A stretch of DNA of 64,000 bases, taken from the NCBI GenBank assembly GCA_963969495.1, contig OZ018320.1:72212245-72276244 (forward strand), read 5' to 3'. Within the stretch, counting starts at the first letter, position 1; every line of letters begins with the position of its first letter. Of the stretch, positions 11,788 to 23,849 are shown piece by piece. Under the pieces are notes generated by a model that was not told the origin of the DNA, searched no databases, and saw only the letters and a program-made list of their open reading frames with translations. The stretch comes from Ceratothoa steindachneri. Lineage: Eukaryota; Arthropoda; Malacostraca; Isopoda; Cymothoidae. The position numbers and the translations under genes were made by a program.

Positions 11788-13640
11788 GCAGAGATCTGGA
11801 AGAGGATTAACAGGATGTGGGGTCATTATGACTGCCCTAATACCCCCATCCTCAATGTGTACATTAGTGAATCAAAGCCTGGTGGTCAGCCTCCCTTTGG
11901 CTAGCTATTTCCATGTTTTCGGCAGTGTCATGCAATACAATAAGGCTTTTGTAGCCTAGAAATCAAACGAAAAGTCTCATTCCCCTCAATTTCTTGACTA
12001 ACTCCAACCTTTAACCTTGTTCTCCATCCATGTCACATGCTGCGTTATCCCTTTGTTGGTCTACCTCTCCTGGCCTTGACCTAATCGATTGCGATATGAA
12101 TAGGCACTTTCATCCACACTCTGCCTTTTTGTCACTTGACTTATACAACCTTATATGGGTGAAAGGTTCTAACCCACCATCATGGCGCGTTGAGATTGTC
12201 AGCAGCTTTGTTAAAACGGGCAAGGGCGGTTTGGATGCAGATCACTATCGCCCCAGAGCTTTACCAGCTGTATGAGCAAGTTGGTAGAGAAGATGGTGAT
12301 GGTGCATCTGAATTGGTTCCTGGAAACCAATCACTTATCTTATCCATTTCAATGCGGTTTGCCCAGGGGTCATAATACTCTTGAACTCTGTGTTTATGAG
12401 GGATCGATTCAGAAAGCTTTCTCTTTAAAGCACCGACCGAGTCAGTGATATTTTTCTACATTGAGAAAGACTACGCTACTACATGGAGATAATGGTGTCT
12501 TAAGGCAGCTACACATTTAGTTTGAGGTATGAGAGGCCTTTTACGGCCTTTTATTCAAAGTTTCTTAGCATCTCAATCTTCTATGGTGTGTTGGAGACAA
12601 CTACTCTGACCTGCAATCCCAACGACATTAGGGTATCGTTTAAAGTATTTCATATTTTGTAATTGCGATAAATAATATTCTCTCTCTCTCCCAGTTGGTA
12701 TATCGACCACCCTGTTCGTCGGACCTGGCACTCTACTGTTCCTCGCCTCGCTTTCTCTCATCAGCACATCCTCTGCAGCTGGTAGTCTATGCGTTTATGA
12801 AACGTTTATCCACGAACAAAATGAGGCTATGTACTTGTACGGTGGGAGAGGGACTCTTGTTCCGCTACTTACAGTATCTCTCTACAAGGTGTATAAATCG
12901 AGTTCACCCCTGAGTTTCGATTCCTAAGCGTAACTTTTGATCCCAAGTTATCCTGGATAAAACACCTACACCGTCTTGGAGTGGGCTGTTTGCGGGCTCT
13001 AAACATTTTAAAGGTCCTTTCCCACACGTCGTGGGGCGTGATCAACGAACACTGTGGTTACTCTACACTTAAGATCGTCAAATACAAATTTGACTATAGT
13101 TGCCAAATTTCCTTTTCGGCTTCACCATAATCCTTTAAAATGCTTAACTCGATTCGCAACGTAGGACTTCGACTTTCCAGTGAAACCTTCTGGACCTCCC
13201 CCGTGAACAGTCATTAGTGTAGGAGTAGGCTGCTTCCCTTGCCCTGTTATAGACTCTTAGAGCTGTATGCGATACCTTTGTAGTGTACGGCAAGCCTCTT
13301 CGTCAGAAGCATACAGATGCCTTTATGCTGCTTAATCAACCCTAGCATTAGATATGTTGCCGTCTTTACCCCACCCCTTGAACTTCCGGATAGGATATCA
13401 TCTCTCCAACCCCTCCTTCTTAGGGATCTTTTCTTCAAGAGTTGTTCCCAGAGAGGCTCTTGCCTTCTCGTGGCGAGGGGGGTCAGCCCTGGGCCCCCTA
13501 GGGGACCCATGGTGCTGCCAACAAGACTTTTAACACACCCATCTTTCTTTCCTCCTCTATTACGCTCTTCCACTGCCCTTTATTTTCCCCTCTTCCTTCA
13601 CCTATCTAGTGGTCCTTATCAATACCCGACCTCTGCTCGT
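11788..13640 (+). mobile_element. LINE-B copy 1, 3' piece (RT to RNase H approach), degenerate
   Basis: This continues the LINE-B copy cut by LINE-A. It starts at GATCTGGAAGAGGATTAA, which matches 16,739 of the intact relative. Near 12,030-12,275 the translation contains STSPGLDLIDCDM and LDLYNLIWVKG, followed by LDADHYRP. Near 12,700-12,790 SSDLALYCSSPR shows that the catalytic YxDD of RT is destroyed. Thumb-like sequence continues to about 13,270. The RNase H domain is absent: the sequence ends near 13,640, where the next LINE-B begins. Frameshifts are frequent throughout. Confidence 0.75.
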
Positions 13641-13909
13641 TTAATGGATTGATTCCGAATTGTTCTTTAATGAAGGTGAAAGAGGCTGGGCATCTCCACC
13701 GCCTTCGTCTACCGAATGCCCAAGGAGAAACCAATCGTTGGCCCCTTTTTTCCGTCCGTAGGAGAACTCGGGCAGCCTCTTAGGGTTATAAAGATGGTGT
13801 GGTGGATCCGTATCCATTCTCCAAGAGGACATACCGGACGTAACTGATTGTATAGTTGAAGTAGTGCCGGGCCCTTGTAGGCCTCCATGGTGGGAAGCCC
13901 CGAGGAAGA

Positions 13910-15617
13910 ATGCAAAGTTTTTTTCTTTTTGCAATGGCTAGCCATAAACCAAAAACCTCCCCTTCTCGTAAGGGTTCTCGTTCCAAACGTTTTTTAGCTC
14001 CCCTTTCAGCCTTCCCTCGCTCGTTGGACCCCTATTCTAATGAAGTAGACCCAGATCATAATTATCCTCGCTTTCTTGTCATGAATTCATCATCCGACAT
14101 CCCACTTGCAAAAGTCGATGTGTTTGACGTCAATGAATCTTTTGAGTCCCGCTGTGGTGAACCCCGCCGGATGTGGTCAAGAGGAAGTGGTGATGTCGTA
14201 GTGGAGGTGTCATCCCACTCTCAACACAACCTATCTTCGATAGCTGAAATTCCAATAACTGTCTCGCCCCATCCGCGTCTGAATTTCGTCAGAGGTGTAG
14301 TCCGTTCAAACGAACTAAAGGACTACGACCTCACCCGCCTTCAGAGTAAGCTCGGTACCCAACGTGTCACACACGTACACAGGGTAACTAAAACATTAGG
14401 TTTCACTAAAGTTCCAACCGCCACACTGATTTTAACATTTGAACGACAAGAACTGCCGCAGTATATTAAAGCTGGGTACCTTCGTGTCCCGGTAAGTCCC
14501 TACATCGAACTACCCAGACGCTGCTTCAATTGCAATCAATTTGGACATGTTGGCCGAGCCTGTCGGCACCCTCGCTCCTGCGTGAATTGTAGCTCTGACT
14601 ACCATGGCCCCGAATGCACCAAAACGCCCCACTGTGCCAACTGCGGAGGTACCCACAGTGCTGCGTCGAAACTCTGCTCTATATTTTTTTATGAAAAGGA
14701 ATTTCTCGCTTTGCACGACTCCCTACGTCTAGATATAAGAGAGGCCCGCCAGCGTGCCCGAGCACAAACCTTGCCGCTCGGTCGGCTCTTCTCTGACGTT
14801 TTACGTGATGCTGGACGAAACCGACCATCACGCGCGAGTTCCGACCAGCCTGAAGCACTTCACCCTAGATCTATTCGCAGCGTCGAAAACATTCAGAATA
14901 TGCAGTCGAAGCATCGCTCTCACACCGAGATAACCAATTGTAGCCCCCCTCTCTCCAGCAGCTCTAGCTGGGAGAGACGCTCAGGGTGAGACGCTTGAAG
15001 ACATCAGACGCTATTTGAAAGAATATTTAACATCGACCAGTGAAGGTTCATCCACCCAGCCACGAGACTCAAAGCCCAGTGGTAAGAGAAAGGATTCCTC
15101 ACCTGGGTCATCGACCACCAATAAGCGGGCAGCCTCTGGAGCTGACTCGGCCGAACCCCGAGAATCTCCAATGGACTCCTCCCCTATGGTTGAACATTCT
15201 CTGCCATTTAGTCCTTCTCGCCCTTCACAGGACGTAGGCCCCATCCTGATCAAAACGATGGTAGAAATACACCCAGCTCCACACACCTCGCTCAGATCAC
15301 CTGTTCGTTCCGCTCACCCTTCAACCCAAGATCAGATGGAAGCAGTTGATACTCCAACATCACCAACTGCGGCGGTTGGACCAACTCCTCAGACACCAAA
15401 AATACCCTCGACCCATGAATCCGGATCTACCGGCCGAAAATCCCTTCTTGATCTTCCTTTTCCGCCAGGTTGCGAGCCCGAATTACAATCAAGGGCCTCG
15501 GTCGGTTCTCCAAAACCCACGAAAAAACCCTCAGTTACTGCTCCATCTAGGATCTCTCCCCCTGCCAAAGCAGGCTCCTCAAAATCAGCTCTCCGTCTTC
15601 CAAGCTCTTTGGGATGA
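13910..15617 (+). pseudogene. LINE-B ORF1: Gag-like nucleic-acid-binding protein, one frameshift
   Basis: The first part (13,910-14,989) is 359 residues. A basic N-terminus is followed by a domain of about 150 residues of the kind preceding zinc knuckles in I and Jockey elements. Three CCHC knuckles follow, at about residues 205-260: CFNCNQFGHVGRAC, CVNCSSDYHGPEC and CANCGGTHSAASKLC. A basic helix follows (REARQRARAQ). The frame stops at 14,989, but the adjacent frame continues at once with a Ser/Pro-rich tail to 15,617, so a single indel near 14,975 explains the break. ORF1 proteins of this type coat the element RNA. The start at 13,910 is simply the first Met of the open frame; a second Met lies ten codons later at about 13,934. 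Confidence 0.8.
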
Positions 15618-15744
15618 ACCTCAAATATAATATCGGCCTTAAAAGAGAAAAAGATATCCACAGTGGTATCTAATCGTCACACATAATATCTTCCATTTTA
15701 CAATGGAATTGTCAAGGAGTTCTTTCAAAGTGGGAAGAACTCAA

Positions 15745-16740
15745 AATTCTTTTGACGACTATCCACCCCGCTGTTATTTATCTCCAGGAGAATAAACTGG
15801 GTATACGGCCCTTTCCGCCGGTACCCGGTTTTCTCACTTTCAACTCTATTGCTCCTGCTGGAAGCCCCTCTCATGAGGGGTGTCAATCATGGTATCTTCA
15901 TCCTACCATGTTTCTCTCATCTTCCTACATACTACCCTCCAAGCTGTTGCTGTGAGGAGTTTTCTTACTAAGCTTTTTACCGTTTGCTCTATTTACCTAC
16001 CCCCTTGTTTATCATTGTCAAGATCCGACCTTTTAGAACTTATAGACCAGTTGCCCTCCCCATTCTTATTACTAGGAGATTTTAACGCCCGTCACATATA
16101 CTGGGGTGACATCACTCGAAATGCCAAAGGCAGTGTTTTAGAGTCTCTTTTATTATTTGACCTTCTTTGTGTTTTAAATACTGGCGATTTTACCTCTTAT
16201 CATGTCCAGACGGACTCTTTTAGCTGTGTTGACCTGTCTGTTTGTTCCCCTGATTGCTTCACGGAATTTCGATGGTCAATTCTTGACGATCTCTATGGGA
16301 GTGACCACTTCCCTATTGTCTTGTCGGCCCTTCAAGTTAGCCTTCATACAGCCATGCTCCTTAAATGGGACTATGTCATGCAGATTGGGAAGATTTCCAA
16401 GAGGCGTCCTTCACAAATGCATCTTTGGGGACCTTCAATGGAGTGGACGCGGCAGTAGAATACTTTACATCGACTATCTACAATGCAGCAACACAGACCA
16501 TCCCACGGAGGCGACCTGTCACGGGCCGCTCAACCGTGCCCTGGTGGACCTCAACGTGTGCAACAGCTATCAAAAACTACAAGTTAGCCCCTGCCCGATT
16601 CCGAAAGAACCAAACTTTGTGCAACAAGGTCGACTGAAACCGAACTCGTGCGCTTCGCCAAAGAACCCTTCGTCAAGCTCGCCGAAATTCATGGCGCAGA
16701 TACGTTTCATCGATTTCCTCTAGGACACCTACTGCTAAGA
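15745..16740 (+). pseudogene. LINE-B ORF2, apurinic-type endonuclease domain
   Basis: Endonuclease motifs appear in order: LQENKLG near 15,781 (catalytic Glu), CSIYLPP near 15,991, LLLGDFNARH near 16,066 (catalytic Asp and Asn), SCVDLSVCSPD near 16,222, and GSDHFPIVL near 16,300 (catalytic His). The catalytic positions I can place are all retained. A frame change lies between the Glu motif (15,752 frame) and the rest (15,880-16,458), and another follows 16,458. This domain nicks target DNA for target-primed reverse transcription. The nucleotide breaks make it non-functional as it stands. Confidence 0.8.
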
Positions 16741-16799
16741 TCTGGAAGAGGATTAATAAGATCAGGGGCCGTTACGCTAATCATCATACTCCCACACTC

Positions 16800-18535
16800 A
16801 ACTTAGACGGTTCCTTGGAGAATGACGGCCTGGCGGTCAGAAATGCTTCTGCTGACCATTTCCGCGCCGTCAGCAGTGTCAGCCGTGACGATAAGGCTTT
16901 TCAATCCTACAAATCAAAGGAAGAATCTCATTCTCTCAACTTCACAACAAAATCTAACCTTCCGTATAACGCTCTATTCAGCATCTATGAGCTGCAAAGC
17001 GCTTTGTCCCTTTGCAGATCTACTTCCCCTGGCCTTGATGAAATCCATTTCGACATGATTCGGCACCTACATCCACACTCTACTCTCTTCCTGCTTGACT
17101 TGTACAACCTTATATGGGTGAAGGGTTTTTAACCGTCATCATGGCGCATTGGGATCATCCTTCCCTCTGTCAAACCGGGCAGGGACGGGTTGGACGCAGA
17201 TCACTACCGCCCAATAGCTCTCACCAGCTGTTTGAGTAAGTTGCTGGAAAAAATTATATTGGAGCGCCTAAACTGGTTCCTAGAAGCCAATCACCTTCTT
17301 TCTCCATTTCAATGTGGCTTCCGCAGAGGTCATAGTACCCTTGACCTACTAGTACGTTTCGAGGGATCAGTCCGGAAAGCTACCTCATTAAAGCACCAAG
17401 TCCTGGCCATATTTTTCGATATTGAGAAAGCCTACGACACAACATGGAGATACGGCATCTTGAAGCCGTAATACGTCTGGGGGATGAGAGGCCTTTTACC
17501 TTCATTTATTCAAAGTTTTTTAGCATCTCTATCCTTCAAGGTACGTGTTGGAGACGCATACTCTGACCTGCAACCCCAAGAGGAGAGAGTTCCTCAGGGC
17601 AGTGTTTTAAGTGTCTTATGTTTTATAATTGCCATCAATCATATTATTTCGTCTCTCCCAGGAGGTGTATCGGCAACTCTGTTTTTCGATAATTTAGCAC
17701 TATACTGTTCCTCACCTCGCCTTCCATCAGCAGCACGTCGGCTACAACTGGCGGTCGATGCTGTATCCAAAAGAGCACAACTTAAGGGATTCCGCTTTTC
17801 CACGACCAAAACCAATGCAATGTATTTCCACCGAGGCAGAGGGGTTCTTGTTCCACCATCTATCTCCCTACAAGGCGAAGATATAGAGTTTGTCTCCGAG
17901 TTTCGGTTCCTTGGCGTGACTCTCGATCCAAATTTATCCTGGTTACCACACCTACGCCAACTTCGAACAGGCTGGCTGCGGGCTCTAGACATTTTGAAAG
18001 TCCTCTCACACACTTCGTGGGGCAGTGACCGACAAACATTGTGGACATTATACACAGCCCTCTTTCAATCCAAATTGGATTATGGCTGTCAAATTTACTC
18101 ATCGGCTTCCCCTTCAGCCCTTAAAATGCTGAACCCCATTCGAAACCTTGGAGTTCGCCTTTCTAGTGGAGCCTTCCGTATTTCTCCTGTCAACAGCCTT
18201 TACTGCGAGAGTGGGGTACTCCCTTTGCCCTACCATAGACTTCAAATCTGCATGCGATACCTCTGCCGAGTACAGCAAGCCCCTGTATCAGAGGTCTACA
18301 GATGCCTGTATGCTGCCGAATCAACGGCGGCATATGATAAGTTGCCATCTTTACCCCGCCCTTTGAACCTTCGCATAGGAGATCATCTCTCTAACCTGGG
18401 TGCTCCAAGGGTCCTTACCCTTCCATCCTTACTGACCCCTAGGGGACGTGATCCTCTCCCCACAGTATGTACCAACATGTGGAGCCTGGAGAAGTCCTCC
18501 ATGGACCCTCGCATCATTAAAAGCCTGTTCTTAGA
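16800..18535 (+). pseudogene. LINE-B ORF2, reverse transcriptase domain
   Basis: STSPGLDEIHFDMIRHL near 17,020 precedes an in-frame TAA near 17,130. The palm follows: DADHYRPIALTSC near 17,193, FQCGFRRGHSTLDLL near 17,307, FFDIEKAYDTTWRYGI near 17,415, and VPQGSVLSVLCF near 17,590. The catalytic YxDD box reads FFDN at about 17,684, so the second Asp is Asn (GAT AAT). A frame change lies between 17,471 and 17,484. The thumb and connection continue in one open frame of 398 residues to 18,680. The D-to-N change would be expected to abolish polymerase activity. Confidence 0.85.
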
Positions 18536-19340
18536 GCATTCGATCTCCCACAAACAATGCTGCCCACTATACACGGATGGCTCTAAGTCGGACGGTGGGG
18601 TGGGCGCTGCAGCCATCTACCCAGGAGGAGAATTCCTAACTGTATCTTTTGCCGCCAGCAGCATCCATTTTTACCGCTGAACTTTCAGCAATCCTTTTAG
18701 CCTTTAGACTAATCCAAATTTTACCTTTTAGTGATTTTGTCATTTTTTCCGACTCAAGGAGTGTCTTACAGTCAATTAGATCTTTTAATGCATCCCATCC
18801 CCTGGTCACAGAAATTTTCAACTGGCTGATCCAAAATGCATCGCGATATAGAATTATTTTTTGCTGAATCCCTGGGCATGTGGGAGTCCTGGGCAACGAG
18901 AAGGCTGATCGGCTGGCCCGCTCAGCACATTCTGTGTTCCCTGAGAACTCGGCTCTGCCTTTTAGGGACAACTTTCTTTCAATAAGAGTATATTTTTCAA
19001 CTGTGGCAGAATGAATGGGATGACTGTTCAACATTCAAACTATACAAAATTTAAAATTCTATTCGCTCTTGGCCCTCGAGTCGTCATAGAATGCGGTCGT
19101 TGGAGGTGGCCCTTTGCCGAGTTTGCATTGGCCAAACGAGACTTACTCACGGCCATGTTGTTTCGGGTGATGCTCATATCAGCCCTTGCTGTCGTTTTTG
19201 CGGTGGGGACCAATCGGTTGCCCACCTTTTACTGGATTTTAGTCATTTTACCATTCTCCGGTTGTCCTGTTTCCCGACCCTTTTAACTATTCCTCAACAC
19301 ACCCGTCTTCGATTCATATTGGCTGAGGAATCTTTTTAAC
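18536..19340 (+). pseudogene. LINE-B ORF2, RNase H domain and C-terminal Cys-His motif
   Basis: CPLYTDGSKSDGGVG near 18,560 carries the first RNase H Asp. After a frameshift near 18,678, FTAELSAILLAFR (Glu) and FSDSRSVLQSI (Asp) follow in the frame 18,649-18,867. A TGA at about 18,867 replaces the Trp expected before IPGHVGV, and NEKADRLARSAHS (the fourth Asp) follows. The C-terminal part (19,091-19,339) has IGQTRLTHGH and a knuckle of C-x2-C-x7-H-x4-F form, the last Cys being lost. The RNase H degrades the RNA template in active relatives. Confidence 0.8.
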
Positions 19341-19434
19341 CCGTCGTTTTTTTTTTTAATTTTTGTCACAAAGTGGTCTCCTCCACCTTTTATAGATGAT
19401 ATTTCTCGTTTCACCCCACCGGTAACTTATCTTA

Positions 19435-20580
19435 AATCTTAAATCATCTCTCCAACTTCGATGCTCCAAGGGTCCTTGCCCTTCCTTCGGTCCCAAATCC
19501 TAGTTTGCGTGCTCCATCTCCGACAGTTTGCGCTAGCATGTGAAACTTGAACAAGTCCTCCGTGGATCCCTGCTTCCTTAAATGACTGTTCCTCGAACAA
19601 GCGACCTCACATACACATTGCCCCATATACACAAATGGTTCCAAGTCAGAACGAGGCTTGGGTATTGCAGCCGCTTACTCTTTGTGGCTGGCAGCTTTTA
19701 ATTTTACTGCTGAACTTTCGGCCAGTCTTAGCATTTAGACTGATTCATTTTTTTTTTCATTTAAATATTTCGTTAATTTCTCTGACTCTAGGAGTCTTTT
19801 ACAAGCAATTCGCTCTTTTAGTGTTTCCAATCCCTTAGGTGCAGAAATTTACAATTGGCTGATCCATAATGAGTCTCATTATCGGGTTCTATTTTGTTTG
19901 GTTCCGGGGCTACGAAAAGGCCGATCAGGTTGCCCGTTCGGCTTATCCTGGAGCCCCGGAAAACATTGCATTACCTTCTCAATATTTTTTTCCCTCTATA
20001 AGGATTTTTTTCATTTATAGCAGATGAATGGGATAGGCGTCCATCACTTAAATTATACAATCTCAAAGAGAATGTTTGTTCTTGGCCCTCTATCTTTCAG
20101 AGACTAGAGTCCTTAGAGGGGGCCCTTTGTTGCGCTCGCATCGGACACACGGGACTTACCGACAGCCATCTTGTCTCGGCTGGTGCTCAAATCTCCCAGG
20201 GCTGCCGTTTTTGAGGTGGGGGTCAATCATTCGCCATCTTCTATTAGAATGTCATTTTGCTATTCTCCGGTCGTCCTGTTTCCCCGACTTTTTCAAGTAT
20301 ACCTCGCCTGTCCCACCCTCCTTTTCTTCTGGTAGAGGAATCTTTTAAACTCTGTTTTGAAATTTTTCTCGTACACTAGTCTCCTTCGTTTATAATTAAT
20401 TTTCCCCTATTTTTTGTGCTGCCATTTAGAATCCATTTGAATAATGCATGTCTAATTTGTTTCTTCCTTAATCTAACTAATCCTTGCTACCGACCACCTT
20501 ACTTTTCATTTCTTCTTTCTCTACCCCAAATGTGCTTTCCGCACATTTGATTAAAGCCTAACCTTAAACATTCTATTTTC
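19435..20580 (+). mobile_element. LINE-B copy 3, 5'-truncated, with complete 3' end
   Basis: It begins at a point matching 18,380 of LINE-B copy 2 (ATCATCTCTCCAACTTCG) and runs through a decayed RNase H and C-terminal region to a T/C-rich 3' UTR. It is more decayed than copy 2. Near 20,528-20,548 there is a perfect hairpin, followed by a short A-rich end. The 5' truncation is typical of LINE retrotransposition. Confidence 0.8.
20528..20548 (+). other. Perfect hairpin near the 3' end of LINE-B
   Basis: AAATGTGC (20,528-20,535) pairs with GCACATTT (20,541-20,548) around the loop TTTCC. It is the only strong stem in this 3' UTR and lies about 15-30 bases before the apparent end of the element. 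It may be the 3' recognition structure. Only one LINE-B 3' end is present in the window, so conservation cannot be judged. Confidence 0.5.
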
Positions 20581-20999
20581 TCATCTGCTCACTCTTTCTC
20601 CATCAAGCTTCGAGCAGAGTCCATCTTCGGACTACGCCCTGCAAGTATCTTCAGTGTTGTTGGGCAGTTAGCGTTAAGAAAAGTGTAACTCGTCGATACT
20701 ACCGCACTAGTCTCTAAAATATAAATGAACCATACAAAAACAGTTCTACGAAGATTTAGAGAGGCTCTCCTCTTCCCCTGTAATTAGATTTTATGGTATT
20801 TATACATCCTCCTCATCAGACGTCATGCATAGTTTTAGCGGCTTAATAGGGAATCTCTTCAACAAACGCTCACTTACTCTAGGTGATTGCATTCCATTTC
20901 TCTATGGGGCGTTTGCTGAAAGGTTGATCAGCTACTTTGCTCTGATTCCAAAATCGCCACGAGGCAAACAGCTACCACTTCTTTTCCATTTTACTAGTG
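20581..20999. other. Unassigned stretch between LINE-B copy 3 and LINE-C
   Basis: I see no coding region. A small stem (AGTCC ATCTTC GGACT) lies near 20,637. The base composition resembles the neighbouring retroelement sequence, so this is probably old repeat DNA. Confidence 0.4.
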
Positions 21000-22745
21000 A
21001 TTAAGCCTATAACTGGTCATTCTTTATAAAAGATCCCATGGCCTCTTATCCTGTCAGCCAGTCACCCTACTAGACATGTACAAGTCGATTTGCTTGGGGG
21101 GCATTTCCTCTTCGGTTTACCTCAGGGCAACCGTGTGTTCGAAAAGCGGAACCAGATATAGTTTTTAACGTTTTATCCTACCACCCTATAGACATGACCT
21201 GCTACACATGCGCGACAGTCTTTTCAGGTTCGTGCAAGTCCCTCTTAACCAACCTATTACGACAGGACCATGGACTTCCTCTTTATTGGGCCATAAGCCT
21301 TTCCATTTAACAGTCTAGCTCTTTTTCAATTTTAATTACAGGCACAAAGTGCTCTATTAGTGGCAACAACTATCTTATTTATATCCGAGAACTCTATGCC
21401 GCCAAAGCAATCCGTGAAAATTTCTTAACTTAGTCTTTGTTGGAAAGTTCTCACGGAAGACCGACGTCTCCCATCATCTTAACCAGCCATCTGTTATACA
21501 TTACATATATGGGGCGGTGATCGTCGCCCCTTACTTAAATTATACGATGCCTCGCTTCAGTCCAAATACTACTTTGATTATGCGGGGTACACGTTCGCAT
21601 CACCTATGACTCTCTTCCGCCTCTATACAATTTTGAACAGGGGTCTGTGACTGGCTACAGGGACTTTTTCCCTCCTAGCCAATAGACTACATCCGTGCAA
21701 AATGCAAAGTCTCTTCCTTATTGGATAGGTACGCCTTCCTCTTTGCAGAATTACTTCCGCCTTCGCATCCATCACAAGTTTTCCTACTTATGCCAATTGC
21801 GCCCTTTCGCTGAAATCTAATAGCACATTTACGTAGTTGACCCCTCTTTGCCACCCTTCGAATCTCGGCTTTCCAACTAGCAGGTTTTTTTGCGAGGGTT
21901 TTCCCTGGATGATGTCCCAGCCAGAACTTAAGTCGTTTACAAAGAGGCAAGTCTATAGCTGGCTAGGGTTCCGCTATCAAAATTCCTCACATGCTTCCGC
22001 CCACTCAGGGCACAACCATCCTTACCGATGGCTACCGTTCCACTGTCTTGATGCCGTCTCCTTCCGCAATTACCTGGGCGTTCATTGTAAACAGCCGTGC
22101 GCCACCGAAACGCTGTCTATGCTGTATTCACACTAGCTTCTACCGAATTAGACTTTCTTGCAGATTTGCTAAGCACGATTTGTGCATTTACCCATTACTC
22201 CTATCATAATCCTCTGATCTGCGCCATCCGATTAAATGCATGCTCTTCCAACTACAAAATCCTCCCAACTGCCTTCCATTATTCGGGTGTCTACAATGAA
22301 TTAACTGACCAAGGTAGACTGTTATCCTCCGGCTCAGCAGGCATAGTTTCCCTTCCATATAGATTTATTTCACTATGGCTCACTTCCTGACAACCTCAAA
22401 CTTGACTTGGCTAAGATTCACATTATACATCAACTCTAAGGCGATTCTTTAACCGCTCTAGTCATAGCGAAGAGGTGCTGGCCCGCCTACGCCTAGGTTA
22501 CACTTTGCTAACTCATTGATGCTTAAATTTCCGTGATCTCCCTCAAATCTGTACCACTTGCCTTAACAGGTTTTGTTTCGCGTGCTTGTCTAGTGTCCCG
22601 TGTACTCTTCTTCGTCGCCATTTCTTTCATTTTCCCTCATTATCCTAACTCAGAACAATGGTGTTTAATCCTAGCCGATGAACTTTTTCTCCGTAAATCC
22701 TCTAGCCTCCCTTTCCGCTAAGACTTTCGACAGTTATATAATTGC
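21000..22745 (+). mobile_element. LINE-C: very decayed third LINE lineage (RNase H and C-terminus recognisable)
   Basis: The plus strand gives TILTDGYRS near 22,015 (RNase H first block), then HYSGVYNELTDQ near 22,280 (matching the PGHSG.xGNExAD block), then ARLRLGYTLLTH near 22,483 and, after one stop, DLPQICTTC near 22,535. This is the order RNase H, RLRIGHTRLTH, Cys pair seen in LINE-A and LINE-B, but the residues match neither closely. A weak GLPQG motif near 21,115 may mark the RT. Stops and frameshifts are abundant. Only the 22.0-22.6 kb part is well supported; the boundaries are approximate. Confidence 0.5.
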
Positions 22746-22889
22746 ACCTTCCTTTCCCTCCCACTTTAAGGCCTCAACTATCGTTTTCCTACCCATTGGC
22801 TGTAAAACTCCTAGCAGAGTAGAATGCATGCGCGTAAATATGCAGTCAAAGGAACTTTCACCAAAATTCTAAACAGCTCACACCGACAA

Positions 22890-23480
22890 AGATTATGTCT
22901 CCGTCGAACGTAATGAAGAATGTATGGGGTGCGTCTAGAGTGCCTTCTCTCGTTTGTTACCACACGTTAAACACAGACTGCCCCCGGTAGATCAGCTCTT
23001 CTGAGATGTCTTCAAGAAGATGACTCCGCAGTTCTCTTGCATAGACCATTCCAATTAAGTTTACATCATGGCGTGGCAGTTCACCTGCACAGGCTCGTCA
23101 TCGAGCGCCTAGTGTTCAGTGGCCACCTGGGCAGAGTGGGTCGCATTTGTAAAAAAAAAGCTCCCATCCAAAACGAGTTACCTTCGGCTCTCTACTGAGA
23201 AACCTAGCTAAAACCCAACTGCTTGACCCTGTGTTAGTTGGACAACTTTTCCCCATTAGTTGTACTAATAACAAACATTTGAAGGCGACGAGCTCAAAGA
23301 CGCCAAGCAGCCTTTGGGTCCTCTAAGAAATAGGATGTGTGAGCACAGAGGCTTGGCTTTGCTGCCCCTCAAAGTAGATGGGCTAACAATCTACAGAGGA
23401 TATCCCCCCTCTGGGTCAATTTATTCAGTTCAGTGATGAAGAATTTAGGTCTAAAAATGTTGCATGCCCTTGAGTGATGG
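22890..23480 (-). mobile_element. LINE-A ORF1 fragment, minus strand
   Basis: It aligns with 47,690-48,140 of the best LINE-A copy. Shared blocks include GTCGAACGTWA near 22,905, the TTTGTTACCACACGTT region near 22,955, and the GAAGGCGACGAGCTC / GAAGCGTTTAAAACC region near 23,285. It corresponds to the ORF1 domain upstream of the zinc knuckles. Many indels are present and no frame is open. Confidence 0.65.
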
Positions 23481-23489
23481 AGCATATTT

Positions 23490-23700
23490 TTTTTTTAGCA
23501 ATAATCTGGCGACCGCCTACTAGGACACAAGTCGCAGTAATCGTCTCAGCCTAATTTTAAGCTATAAAAATACGTGCGAAAGAAAATAAATCCAATAGAA
23601 ACAACGAAAACAAATGAATTATTACAATTGTTAGTTTCACCTTTCTACCCTCTTTCTAGGCGCCCCCAATATTTGTAGCAAAGTTCCACCCTTTTTCTCC
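23490..23700 (-). mobile_element. LINE-A 3'-end fragment with hairpin
   Basis: A T-run (the poly-A tail on the minus strand) is followed by the hairpin GGCGAC...GTCGCA at 23,508-23,536 with one lost pair. The second 3'-end motif AGCCTAATTTTAAGCT follows near 23,553. Nothing of ORF2 is recognisable, so this copy is strongly 5'-truncated. The upper boundary is uncertain. Confidence 0.65.
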
Positions 23701-23849
23701 GACGACCAGTTAATGGGCAGCATGTCTAGCCCGAAGAATCCCCATCAAATCGGCAAATAAAACAATTGGCTTTAATGAAGTTTTACTATTTTGTAAATTT
23801 GCTCATTCAAGCATAGATATTGAAAAGAAAGAATGCCATGCTTTGGAAT

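Larger units (their letters stand above)
13641..19434 (+). mobile_element. LINE-B copy 2, plus strand, almost full length
   Basis: This is the best LINE-B copy: a 5' UTR (13,641-13,909), ORF1/Gag-like with zinc knuckles, then ORF2 with endonuclease, RT, RNase H and a C-terminal Cys-His motif. EN, RT and RNase H together place it in the I group of non-LTR retrotransposons. It is 5' adjacent to the broken LINE-B copy 1 in the same orientation. The 3' UTR is cut at about 19,434, where a third LINE-B fragment begins. Lesions include a frameshift in ORF1, several in ORF2, and stops at about 17,130 and 18,867. Confidence 0.9.

Noticed and set aside
13641..19434. Functional LINE-B copy
   Set aside because: ORF1 and ORF2 frameshifts, the stops near 17,130 and 18,867, and the FFDN RT box rule out activity as it stands.
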